Program-made: the position numbers and the translations under genes
Shown here: in pieces, positions 26,321-37,046 of the stretch
How positions within the stretch are numbered: the stretch's first letter is position 1
Layout: each line of letters starts with the position of its first letter
Notes under the pieces: model-generated
Database searches by the model: none
What the model was told of the DNA's origin: nothing
Seen by the model: only the letters and a program-made list of their open reading frames with translations
DNA from: Histoplasma ohiense
Taxonomy: Eukaryota; Ascomycota; Eurotiomycetes; Onygenales; Ajellomycetaceae
DNA length: 64,000 nucleotides
Reading direction: 5' to 3'
Assembly (NCBI GenBank): GCA_017607445.1
Contig: JAEVHH010000001.1
Location: forward strand, 1,488,001-1,552,000

Positions 26321-26591
26321 TGTAATAGACACAACAGAGATATCTATATTAGAAAATAACTATATGGCAATAGAAGAACACAGAACACATCAGAATTAAT
26401 GAAGAGGGATATAGCACACAGTATCATAGACAGTCATAGCATATGATGATCATCTATATAATGCTCACTGATATCCATAGATATTAGAAGATCAGCAATT
26501 AGCTTTGAATAATAGAGATTGCTATCTTCTTAACATTCTACATGTGTACTTCACACTACTCCCATAATTATACCTACAACCATCTCTTACA
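26321..26591 (+). repeat. 3' LTR of element F (271 bp)
   Basis: Starts TGTAATAGACACAAC, ends CTCTTACA, followed by TSD TGATC (26,592-26,596). Confidence 0.94.
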
Positions 26592-26692
26592 TGATCATAC
26601 AATATCTTGAAGAATGAGAATCTGAACTTATAAGTGTTGAGAGATTCAAAATTGTTACTGATCATAAAAATTTAGAGTACTTTACAATCATT
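26592..26692 (+). mobile_element. Element E, part 2 (about 100-bp pol sliver between F and the LINE)
   Basis: The first five bases are the right TSD of F and the last 18 (26,675-26,692, GAGTACTTTACAATCATT) the TSD of the LINE. The segment in between continues the RNase H/connection region of E pol. Confidence 0.9.
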
Positions 26693-26745
26693 ATTATTAT
26701 TATTCTTCAATTATAGATGTATACAGTCAGTGACTATGACATCTA

Positions 26746-26761
26746 CCTGAAATACTTCAGG
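26746..26761. other. Conserved hairpin in the LINE 3' UTR
   Basis: CCTGAA-ATAC-TTCAGG forms a 6-bp stem with a 4-base loop about 55-70 bases from the LINE 3' end. The truncated copy has the same stem at 1708-1723 with a one-base loop change. Some LINE reverse transcriptases recognise a 3' hairpin; that role here is inference. Confidence 0.5.
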
Positions 26762-27097
26762 ATTTTTCAAATCAAGAATATTCTAATATACAAAAACAAT
26801 TTGACACATGCATTAACAGAATTCCAGCCCAGAATCAAACAACTATTCAAACTATTCAATCCAAAAATAAAATCAAAAGAATGTCAATGGGTTAGCACAA
26901 CTCAACTTCTAAACAAAGAAAATAAATATTATAAAAGACAGCAGCCATTAAAAATCAACAGAAAAGAAAAAACATTTGCAATGACTATTATCAACAAATA
27001 ATGAAGCAAACTGCTTGAAACAAATGAAAATTAACAATAAACAAAGTTAAAGAAAAGATCAAAATAAAATAAACAAAAACAACTGATCTAAATATCA

Positions 27098-30000
27098 TCA
27101 AGTGACACTATTCAAACAAGCTCTTGTAGCAACATTTGACTCATTTAAATATTCAATTAAGAACATATTTCCAGCTTTTGTATTGAATAACAAACTCAAA
27201 TTTAACTGATTCAGTTGATACTTCTCTCTCAGTCTCAATCTTAGTTCTGAATACTTTGTACAAAGTAACAGAAGATGCTCTGGATTTTCATATAACTGAC
27301 AATCTGAACATAGATCACTTAAATCATCTTTAAACTTTGCTAAATATGATTTGAAATGTCCATGTCCAAGCTTTAGCTGCATTATTGTAGCAAAAAGTTT
27401 CTTTTTACACTTTATTGAGCAAGTCTTCCACTTTGGCTTAGTTTCAAATCTGGAATAATGCACACTTTTTCTTTGCATGAACCAGACATCTTGCCACTTT
27501 TGTAAACATAATTCTCTTATTCTTCTTTTAATAAAAGACTATATTACAATTCTTTGACAGCAGACTTCTAACTCAGTGGCTCTTTTTGCAGCTTTATCAG
27601 CCATTTCATTGCCATATATACCCATGTGAGCAGGCACCCAGTGAAGATGAATAGAACAATTGAGTGAGATTTTTCTTTGGATATTTTGAAGACTTTTCAA
27701 AATCAGCTCTAGCATTGACTGTCCACTGCTGATTTTATTACTTTGAAGTCTTTTAAGCTCTGCTTGACTATCAGAAAATATTCAAATATGCTCAAATCTT
27801 TTCCATTGTTCAATCTTCATTTCAATCAATTTGAAAGCTCTTGAAATTGCAAATAATTTAGCATTAAAAACTTCTGACTCTTTTCCAATTTGCCAAGAAT
27901 CAAGAATATAGTTTTTATCATTTTCTGAATATGCTATTCCAGCTCCAAGATTGCCTGTTTTCTCACATTTTGAGCCATCAGTGTATATAAGAATTGCTTT
28001 ATTTTTCACTTGTTTCAAAAGCTTTAAATGTTCTTGAGTCTGATCTTCTTTTGAAAGTTGACTAATGTTTAAATCAACAAGATTATCAAGACTTTTCTTT
28101 CAAGGAGAGAGATTTTCAATAGCTACTCTCTCTACATTTAAACTAGAGAAACAGTTCTTAATCATTGAGCAAATTCTAAATAACTGAGATGGTATCCTTC
28201 TTCTTTGTAAAGAACTTGAATTTTCAGATAAATCAGTCTCATTCCAATCAAGATAAAGTTCCCAATCTAATTCTAATCCATTTGACTCATTTGAAAAAGA
28301 ACTTGAAACTCTCTTTCTAATAGAATGATGTGAATATAGCTTCATAATTCTGAGAGCATAATTCATACAGATTTTATCAAATCTCACTTGTGGTGGAGAA
28401 ATAGAGGCTTCAATTTCCATAGCTTTAATTGGAGTAGTTTTGAATACTCCTAGAATCTTTCTTAAAGCTGAGTTTTGAAGTTTTTGAAACCTTTCTATAA
28501 AGTGTTTTTGACCTCTCCACCACACCTGAACTGCATAATCTGAAACAGAGGTCACACAGGCAATATATAATTGTCTCATTGCTTGAAATGTCAGACCTCT
28601 TTCAGTATTTGAAAGTCTCAATATACTGTTTAAAATTCTTTCAGCATTTGCAGTTTTTATTTGCACATGAGATTTAAAATTCAATTGAGGATCTAACCAG
28701 ACACCAAGCCATCTAACTGAGTTTTTAGATTTAACTGAATGACTTAAAAGCTTAACTTCAGTATCTTTTTCTCTGAAATTTGGATAAAAATGAATTAATT
28801 CAGTTTTGTCCATATCAAAAACAATGTTTTTTGATTTTGCTTTTTCAATCATTTCAGTTGCTGCTTGCTCAATCAAATTGCAGTTATTCACAATTGATTC
28901 TGAGCTTACAACTAGGCCTAAATCATCCACATAGCTTGGAGTTCTCACCATAATTGCCATTTGTCTATCAATAAATAGAAACTTGATAAATATAGCAAAC
29001 AAAATGGGTGAGACTGGGGAACCCTGAGGAACTCCTATCTCAATATCTGTTATATCTTGTCTCATTCCATCAAAAAGCAACTGAATAGTTCTTTTTGACA
29101 TGAAACAGATAACCCATTTAATGAGAGACTTTGGCATTCTCAGTTCTATCAAAGTATTGATCATTTGAGAAAGTGAAACACAATCAAATGCACCTTTTAT
29201 ATCAATAAACATTGCAGTTGTAACCATTTTTTCATTCTTTGCAAGTTGAATATCATGAACTACAGAGAGAACTGCATCAATTGCTGAGTTTTGCTTTCTA
29301 CTTCCCATCTGATCATCATATAATAGATCAGTAGTAGCAGATAGAAAAGACAATCTAGTTGCAATTATCTTTTCCAGAATTTTTCCCAGGCAATTCAGCA
29401 GAGATATCACTCTATAAGATTTAGGAATAGTTGGTTTTCTATTGGGTTTTGAAAGAATAACTCCAACAGCATGCCTCCAGCACTTAGGGTGATACCCATA
29501 TTTCAAAAGATTTGAGAACAATTCAAAGAGCTCATTTTTTAGTACTGAATAAAGCTCTTGAATTATTAAATGATTTATAGTATCAGCTTCTGCTGCTGTG
29601 ACCTTTGAAGATGAAAAAATAGCTGTCTTTAATTCATCTTCAGTTAAGTCAGGCCATTCCCATTTCTTATCATGTTCATATTCATTATCTTCTTGCAAAG
29701 AACAAATCTCAGTTGAATTATTTGATGATGGAAATAATATTCTCATAAAAGCTTGACATTTATCTTCAAATGAGCTAGCTATAATTTCCTCATTCTGGAA
29801 ATTATAAGTTAACGTTGGTAGCTTAGACATTGTTTTTGACTTAGTATATCTAAAAGCTTTGAAGATCTCTTTCCCCTGAGCATTTTCTAGAAAGTTATTC
29901 CAACAATCAGTCTTTGCCTTTTTAATTGTTGAGAAATAATCATTTCTAATATTCTTTAAATACTCAAATGAAACAAGATCTTCTTTCCAATCTTTTTTAA

Positions 30001-31036
30001 CTCTAGCTAAATGTCTTCTTTTATTTGAAATCTCATCATTCCACCAAGGCTTAGAGAGTTCAGAGACTCTTTTCAATGGAATATATTTCTTTATACTTGA
30101 AAGAATAATCTCAGTGATTAAACTTGCTCTGTCTTCAAGCATTTTATCTGTAAGATTTGTATCTGATTTCCAATAAAGAGTTTCTCTATTCTCTAATTTC
30201 AACTTTTCAATCATTCTTTTCACTTCTGTCCACTGAGCTTTTTCAAAGTTGTATTGATTTGAATATAATGGGTTTTGAACTGTTTGATTACTATCCAATT
30301 CCATATCAACTTGAATTATCTCATGTCCAGTGGCAGCACCATTTGTTTCATTTGAGTCAACATACCAATTAAAATGTTTATTCTCATATAGATTCTTAGA
30401 GAAAAAACATAGATCAATAATTGACTTCTGTCTCAAACCTGGCTTGTGAAAAGTGGGAATATCTTGCTCATTTATCAACTCTAGTTTGTTTAAAAGTGCT
30501 CATTCAACTAGGTTTTCAGCTCTAATTGATTGAGTTCTTTCTGAATTCCACCAAGAGTGATGAGCATTGAAATCCCCCATGATTATTGAGTTTTTTTCTG
30601 GTTTCAACTGCATTAAACATCTATCAAATGTCCAAGTTCTATTGTTTTCTCTCAGTGATCTTTCATTGTAGATATTGATTAATTGAATATTTTCAAACTG
30701 TTTTTTCATATCCACAATGTCACCAACAAGAATATCAGAGTCAGATATCAAATCATATCTCAGATTGAACTGAAATCTTGAATTCTTTCTAGCATAAATT
30801 GCCACTCTAACTCTAATATCTGTTTTCTCTGGTAAAAAACAATAGTATGCTGGATGAGATACATCATACTTTTGATCAGCATCAAGTCTGGGTTCTTGAA
30901 CAAGAATGAAGTCTGCCTTTTGCTCATAGCCAATTTGTAAACAGGAATAAAGACATGGATTTGTTCTGTCCACATTATTTTGAATAAATTTGATTTTTGT
31001 AGAGCTTTTAACATTTTTTTGTTGTTTTTCTGACAT
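27098..31036 (-). pseudogene. LINE ORF2: endonuclease, reverse transcriptase, RNase H, zinc finger; four nonsense codons
   Basis: One continuous frame of 1,313 codons from ATG 31,036. It is interrupted only by TGA at 30,500-30,502, 28,100-28,102 and 27,782-27,784 and by TAG at 27,539-27,541. Domains in order: an APE-type endonuclease ('IIMGDFNAHHSWWNS', about residue 150), RT (about residues 430-700, with 'GVPQGSPVSPILF' and 'YVDDLGLV'), RNase H ('IYTDGSK', 'FNAKLFA', 'FSDSQAEL', 'HWVPAHMGIYGNEMAD') and a C-terminal Cys/His cluster. All catalytic motifs I looked for are present. It starts 27 bases after ORF1 ends. With the stops it is presumably inactive unless they are read through. Confidence 0.9.
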
Positions 31037-31063
31037 TACACAAATATTAAGAAGTGTTTCTCT

Positions 31064-32578
31064 TTATTCAGAGTCAGATAATAGACTGAATCTATTATTC
31101 ACAACTTCAACTGCTATCATATCCTGCATATGTGTATCTCTTATCTTTGTTTGAACAGGGGTTCTTGGTGACTTCTGTGATCTAATTTTTTGCTTTGCAG
31201 AAGGTTCAGAGATAGCAGATTCAGAGAGTTGAGAATTTCTTCTTTTTTGTTTATTGCTATTATTTACATTAGTAGAGACTGAGTTATTTGTCTGTACTGA
31301 TGACTTTCCTGATTTGGGAGCAAATACACATTCTTTTGAATTTGCAAAATGGGGCTCTTTACAATTGGCACACTTTGCAATGGATTTGGAATGTTCACAC
31401 AATTTTCCCTTTTTCAAACATAGATGACAACTGTGCTCAGCTGTCTTGTGAAATTGAGCACAAATTTGACATCTTACATTTCTCTTACAGAGATTTGCAA
31501 AATGACCATACTTCTGACAATTTGAACACTGAATTTGAGATTTTAGATTTTCTCTTGTATCTTTAAATTCATATGTTCTCATTCTCATACCAGCAATTCT
31601 CACAAAGGAGAGTTTAGACTGTTCAAATGACTCAGTTATGATTAGCACTGAAGCATTTTGTCTATTTTCTCTTTGCTCCTCATTGTTCAGCCAAATTGGC
31701 AGCTTTTTTAATTTGATTGAATTGAAGTCTTCAATTTCATGCTGAAGTTGAATCAGTCCATCATCATGATTGAAGATTGCTGTAGATATGTCATGGAGAA
31801 CAAACTTGCCCCATTTCTCATCTTTTTCCACTGAAATCTCAGTTTTTAAAAGAGATTTTACTATGGGGGTCCAGATCTGTTGATTTTGAATCAGAAAATC
31901 AGAATTGAACTCAGGCATGGTAGTGAGAATTATTGAATTTCCAAGAAAAGAGCTTTCAACTGAAGCTACAACTGATCTGTGTAGTTCAGATTCAAAGACA
32001 GAGTTTAATGCATGATTTATCTCATTTCTCATTTGAAAAATAAGACTTACATTTGATAGCATCTTTTTCTCAAAGACTTCTTTGTTAAAGATCTTAACAA
32101 TTAGTCTTTGAGCTTTTGACTGAAGAAGTTTCTCATCTTTTAGCTCTTTTCTTGATTTTTCTGAACTCAGTGTATTCAGAGAATCAGCAGATTTTGAATT
32201 CTGAGTATATGTTTTTTCCAAGGATGCAATTTTTGTAACAGAAGAGGTAGAAGACACTGCTGCAGCTTGAGCATAAGTTCTCAGCTCTGTTTTCTGTTCT
32301 GTAGATTGAGATGAACTCAAAGATTTCATCTCAAAAACCTTTTCTAGTTTAGAAGAGATTCCCAGTTTATATTTTAGAATCTCATTCAGTTGTCTTGCTT
32401 GAATTAGCAGTATATGAAGTACTTCAGTATCTTTTTCCTCCATACATTGATTTTTCAAGCATTTGGCAGCATTTTCAAGGTTTTGAATTTCTTGCATCTG
32501 ATCTTGATATTTCTTTTTTTGTTTTTTAAGAAACTCAATCTCAGGAATCTCATCAGAAAAGACATCCTTCTCTATCAT
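31064..32578 (-). CDS. LINE ORF1: gag-like RNA-binding protein with zinc knuckles
   Basis: The frame of about 504 codons is intact. The N-terminal third is charged and coiled-coil-like (Lys/Glu/Gln-rich, about residues 10-90), followed by a Ser/Thr-rich linker. A cysteine-rich region at about residues 355-425 includes a classic CCHC knuckle (CSNCQKYGHFANLC) and two further Cys/His groups (CQICAQFHKTAEHSC, CANCKEPHFANSKEC). The tail is basic and Ser-rich. In I/Tad-type LINEs, ORF1 proteins bind the element RNA to form the ribonucleoprotein. It has almost no CpG. It precedes ORF2 by 27 bases, so ORF2 would need reinitiation or a similar mechanism. Confidence 0.88.
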   Translation of the reverse strand: MIEKDVFSDEIPEIEFLKKQKKKYQDQMQEIQNLENAAKCLKNQCMEEKDTEVLHILLIQARQLNEILKYKLGISSKLEKVFEMKSLSSSQSTEQKTELRTYAQAAAVSSTSSVTKIASLEKTYTQNSKSADSLNTLSSEKSRKELKDEKLLQSKAQRLIVKIFNKEVFEKKMLSNVSLIFQMRNEINHALNSVFESELHRSVVASVESSFLGNSIILTTMPEFNSDFLIQNQQIWTPIVKSLLKTEISVEKDEKWGKFVLHDISTAIFNHDDGLIQLQHEIEDFNSIKLKKLPIWLNNEEQRENRQNASVLIITESFEQSKLSFVRIAGMRMRTYEFKDTRENLKSQIQCSNCQKYGHFANLCKRNVRCQICAQFHKTAEHSCHLCLKKGKLCEHSKSIAKCANCKEPHFANSKECVFAPKSGKSSVQTNNSVSTNVNNSNKQKRRNSQLSESAISEPSAKQKIRSQKSPRTPVQTKIRDTHMQDMIAVEVVNNRFSLLSDSE

Positions 32579-33912
32579 TTTGATAGATATTGATAGATTT
32601 AGATGATTTGATTGTGTTTCAAGCTATTTTTCCTACTAGTAATAGTAACTAGATTAAGTTTTTCAAGAGAACTTAATAAACTAATACTGATTTTTAGAGA
32701 TAAATCAGTTAAATCTTCACAAAGTTGAGTGCTACAAACTTGACAGAGAAGGGGAGACTAATGATTTCAACTTGATTAAGTCAAGATTGAAATGTCAGTT
32801 TTTGAAAGAAAAACTAACAAAAAATACTCAGCTTTTTGAAGAGAAGCTGTTAAAACTAGTTAGTTATATTCTTTACTTCAGAAATCTCCCCACACAACAA
32901 GTGTGTAGCTCAATTGATAAAGAAAAGGTATATAATAACCACTTGATCAGTATTAATGAAAGCTCTTCAGCCTTTGAATAAGATAAAAGAAATATGAATT
33001 TTTGGGCAGAAATTCTCTGTTTTATTAACTCAGAGCTAAAACAGAGAAAACACTCTATCTCTTTCAAACTTTGTCTTTTTCTTAATTAAAAAGCTTCTCA
33101 AAGTTTCTGCTTAAACTAGGCTCCATCTCAGTTTAAGATTATATTTCTGAAAAATCAAAAGCTTTCAATACTAAATGAATTCTCTTTCATTCAAATTGAA
33201 ACACTTTATTCTACTGAATAGCTCCCAATAAGTTGAATATTGAGTTTCCAAAGAAATGGGTATGCAAATGAAGAATCAACAGGCTAAACCTGCACTTTTT
33301 TCCTTTATAATAGATTATATATATATAAATATATATATAAACTACTTGCAGGGACCAAGCTATCTTTCAAACACTGAAATTTCCACTTTTATCTTATGTT
33401 CTTATCAATGGAGGGGTTATTCGAAGGGATTCGATGAGGGATTCGAGGGACGATGGATTCGAATTGATGGGGTATGCACTAGTCAATTGTGCCGAGGTAT
33501 CTTTTTGTTACTTGGCAGGCACGTGTGGCTGGGAGGTACTCAGGGGGGACTTGGCACGGGTGCGTTGGAACACAAAAATCAATCAGAGTTTTCCCAAACA
33601 GAGAATCAGGAATAACTCAAGCAACTGCAGATCAAATTGAATAAGATTTTAACAGATTATCAATATAAAATAGATCTATCTGTGATCAAAATCTGAGTTG
33701 ATTTGACTCAGTATTGATGGAGTAATTGAATGAACTGTTGAAGATCTGCTCAAGCAGATGTCAAAACACTATTCATCAAATATCTCTCTCAAAACCTCAT
33801 CAAATCTTTTCAAATTTGCAGCAGTTACTGATGGAGGCAGCAGGAATCGATTGAGGGTACTCGCGTTGTCTAATTCGAAGAATTGGGCTCGTTCGGGGTT
33901 TTGCTCGTTGTT
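32579..33912 (-). promoter_or_regulatory. LINE 5' region (leader/promoter), with two CpG-containing blocks
   Basis: This 1.33-kb segment lies between the ORF1 start and the left end of the LINE. Most is AT-rich and CpG-poor, with an AT-dinucleotide run at about 33,318-33,340. Two blocks, about 33,410-33,580 and 33,845-33,910, have many CpGs (repeated TTCGA, CTCG, GGCACG), unlike everything around them. LINEs of this kind carry internal promoters in the 5' UTR; the role here is inferred. The blocks could also be captured host sequence. Confidence 0.6.
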
Positions 33913-35672
33913 GAGTACTTTACAATCATTTATAAGCTCACTGAGAGACATATGTGTTGATCATTATTTCTTAGCTGTTTTTCATTTACAATTTGTTATT
34001 GACTTGAAATAGAGAATACTTTTGTGAATGCTCTGTCTCATCAAAAACAAAATATACCATCTGATGACTTGAATGACAGATGAAAACACTGAGAGCATTG
34101 ATTAATCAACTCTGTAATTATAGAAAGTTCTATACAATCAGATGAACTCTGTGTATATATCAATCAGTTCTGAGCTCAAGAACTCTCACTCAAAGAACAA
34201 TGAAAGTTAGTGATAGAAGTAGATGAATTCTGACAACAAATCATCAAAGCTGTACAAAACAGAGCATCTTGATTCTCTGTAGACATATACTCAAGAACAG
34301 ATATCTCAGCATGTTTGATTGATGATGACAATTGCTTACACTTTCAAGATAGACAATAAATTCTCAATTCAGAATCTCTATAAACACAGATTATGCAAGA
34401 AATTCATGATTTGCTGATGACTGAGCACTCAAAATATGAAATTATATACAACATTATTATTTGAGAATTCTACTGATCAGATATATCAAAAGACATACAC
34501 TGATTTATACACAACTGTGATTACTGCAGCTCAGTGACAGTATAATGTGAATGTTGAAAAGAAATACTGAAATCTCTATCTATCTTCAATCAAACTTGAT
34601 GTGATATAGCTATCAATTTTGCAATTTTCTTATCTGAAAGTGGAGATTCTATAAACATTCTAATCATTGTCAATCAACTCAGCAAAAATGTAATACTACA
34701 GCTCTGTGACAAGATGAATGCTGAAGTAGTTACAGATGTCTTTGTCAAAAGCTCATTCTATTGTATATACAGTCTATCTTCATTTATTGTATCAGATAAA
34801 GACAGTCAATTTATCAGCACACTCTGAGCTCATATATATCAATTATTAAAAATTGAATGAAAGTTATCAACAGTGTATCATTCAGAAACTGATGAAGCTA
34901 CTGAGAGAATGATACAAACAGTAAAGAATATTCTCTATAAATTCTGTAATTATACACAAGACAACTGAAGCAATCTGCTGTCATATACTGAGATTACAAT
35001 TAATGATTGAGATTCTACTACAACAGATGTAAGCTCATTCTTTCTTCTATATAAATACAACTTAGAGATTCTGAACTTCTTCAAGACTTCTCAAAAAACC
35101 ATGTATATTCACAGTCTTATACAGACAGCAGAGAATATTATGAATAAGCTGAAGAAAGCTCATAAATGAGCAGAAGCTTCAATGATCAGTACTCAGTAAA
35201 ATTATAAAAATCAAGCAAATATCAGAAGAAGTTCTGCAATCTGATATTATATAGAAGACAAAGTCTGATTGAATCTCAAGAACATAAAAATAGACTGTCT
35301 CTCATATACACTAAATTATCATCACATTAAATATACAGTGAAGAAAGTACTAGATACACACAATTATCAACTCAATATCTCATCTGATATTCATAATATC
35401 TTTCATACAAATCTACTTCAATTCACAGCTGAGAATTCATTTCTCTCACAGAGAATCTTCAATTGACAGTCATCTGTCATTGTAGAAGAAGACAACAAAC
35501 TTGAGTGGGAAATTGAAGCAATTCTTGACAATAGAATCAATCATCACTGTTATGAATATCTCATCAAATGAATAGAATGCAATTGTCTGATCTGAGAATC
35601 TGTGTCTGTCTTGAAAAACATCATCACTCTCAACATCTATAAGTTCTCACTCACTCTGATAGAGAGGAATAA
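33913..35672 (+). mobile_element. Element E, part 3: RNase H connection, integrase, chromodomain (degraded)
   Basis: The first 18 bases are the LINE TSD. The rest continues E pol through the integrase core (about 34,590-34,920) and a chromodomain-like end (about 35,500-35,660) to the 3' LTR. One open stretch of 65 codons remains at 35,269-35,466. All larger frames are broken. Confidence 0.9.
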
Positions 35673-36204
35673 TGTGATGGGTTAGTATCTGTTAGTAATT
35701 AACTTATGCAATCAACTCTTCTTCTGCATTCACTTGTTTCTGACTGTTGTGATCTTGTGTAATTCTTGATATTCTTCCACTCCATGCTCTGTATTTGTAT
35801 AGTTTTTAATGATTCTTTTATATAGCTCTTAACATTCTTCTGCTCTGTGCTCTGTGCTTGTGTAGTTTCTAATGATTCTTTCATATAGCTTCTAATATTC
35901 TTTCACTCTGTGTTTCACATTCATATAGTTTCTAATGATTCTTCTGTGTAGCTTCTAATGTTCTTCTGCTCTGTGTTCTGCACTTATGTAATCTCTAATG
36001 ATTTTTATGTGTATCTCTTAATGTTCTTCTACTCCATGCTTCACTGTGAAGCAGCTTCTGATATTCTTTTACTCTGAATTTTTCTCTATAAGAACTCTCT
36101 TCATATGATCTTTTCTTCTGATTTCTTTTCTCTTTCTTTTCTTAATCAATTCATAATCTGTATTAGAATAGTGCTAAATCATTAATCAAAGTACATCTGT
36201 TACA
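35673..36204 (+). repeat. 3' LTR of element E (532 bp)
   Basis: Starts TGTGATGGGTTAG, ends CATCTGTTACA. It is followed by GTCTC, the predicted TSD; the partner lies outside the window. It shares the short near-end variant with element B. The sequence to its right is a Tc1/mariner transposase gene. Confidence 0.92.
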
Positions 36205-37046
36205 GTCTCTTTCTTTCACTTTCATATTGATTGAGGTTCTGACAGTTGATGAAGATTTAAATATTGTATTTCATTTTGAAGCTCTCATTCTGCTTTCTTG
36301 ATTGATTTCATCATTTTATTAAGAGAATCTATATTCTTTACTGACTGAGTCTTTTCTTGAGCAGTTTCCAGACTTCAGCAGTGACAGGGACTCTTTTTAT
36401 TATATGAGAAACAACCTCAGAATATGAACTCTGAAGATTTCTTTCATCATTCATGTATGCAACTTCAAGAGAATCTTTTCTTGAAGATTCTTCAAATTCA
36501 ATATTTTTCATGATGATGAAGCAATATAACAGATGTCTCATCTGATCATATAACTCTTTTTCAATCTTCTAGAGTTTAATCTTGATGATCTAGACACCAC
36601 TAAAGTTGTTCATGTTTCATTTTATTGATCAAGTCAGGTTTTTGAGTAGATTTGATCTTTTTCATGTCTGCTTTTTGCAAGATCTTTCATACAGTGTTGA
36701 ATGCAATATTAAAGCTTTTCTCACTGAGTTCAAGAGTAATATCAGCACAGAATTTCTTTCATTCATATTGATTTCAGCATATCTTTGCTAATACTTGCTC
36801 TTGAATAGAAGAAGTCTGCTTTGTAGATCTGCCATTGTGAAGAATATCTTGAAGAAATTCATCACAGATAGTAAGATAGAGGAGATCAGAGTTGAAGCCA
36901 CATTCAAGAGCTCTGACATATATATGATTGATTTGACAAGCAGAGAGATTTGTAATATTCATGATCTCAGTGGTAGTTTTTGCAATATAAGGTTATTTGA
37001 GAGCCACCATGAGCACCTGAGTGGTGATATCAGTATTGAGAGCCAT
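36205..37046 (-). pseudogene. Tc1/mariner-like transposase, N-terminal two thirds, cut by element E and RIP-degraded
   Basis: Read on the minus strand from ATG 37,046 (MALNTDITTQV), an N-terminal helix-turn-helix region is followed by 'KSFNIAFNTV' and 'KMKHEQL.WCLDHQD', then 'W/*KRVI*SDETSVIL'. The last is the Tc1/mariner block holding the first catalytic Asp. A 'GCFSYNKKSPCHCW' block follows, and the frame stops at the LTR of E. Interruptions are TGA, TAA and TAG, several at expected Trp or Arg positions. The rest of the gene must lie beyond the far end of E, outside the window. This is the oldest layer of the nest. Confidence 0.82.

Larger units (their letters stand above)
19448..26591 (+). 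mobile_element. Element F: second Ty3/Gypsy chromovirus family (7.1 kb) with an antisense gene
   Basis: Structure: 271-bp LTRs (TGTAATAGAC...CTCTTACA), gag with a CCHC knuckle, protease/RT/RNase H, integrase and chromodomain on the plus strand, then a convergent antisense gene before the 3' LTR. It differs from family 1 in LTR, gag and pol. Stops are mainly TGA. The LTR pair differs by transitions only, as far as I could compare by eye. It is inserted in element E with a 5-bp TSD. Confidence 0.93.
26693..33912 (-). mobile_element. Full-length LINE (I/Tad-type non-LTR retrotransposon, 7.2 kb)
   Basis: Read on the minus strand: a 1.3-kb 5' region (33,912-32,579), ORF1 (32,578-31,064), ORF2 (31,036-27,098), a 3' UTR and a (TAA)n tail at 26,693-26,706. 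The flanking 18-bp TSDs (26,675-26,692 and 33,913-33,930) are identical. An RNase H domain in ORF2 and a TAA-repeat tail instead of poly(A) fit the I/Tad group. ORF1 has no stops and ORF2 has four nonsense codons but no frameshift, so the copy is recent compared with the Gypsy elements around it. Confidence 0.95.

Noticed and set aside
30157..30372. Short plus-strand frame in the LINE
   Set aside because: Shadow of ORF2, whose domains are clear on the minus strand.
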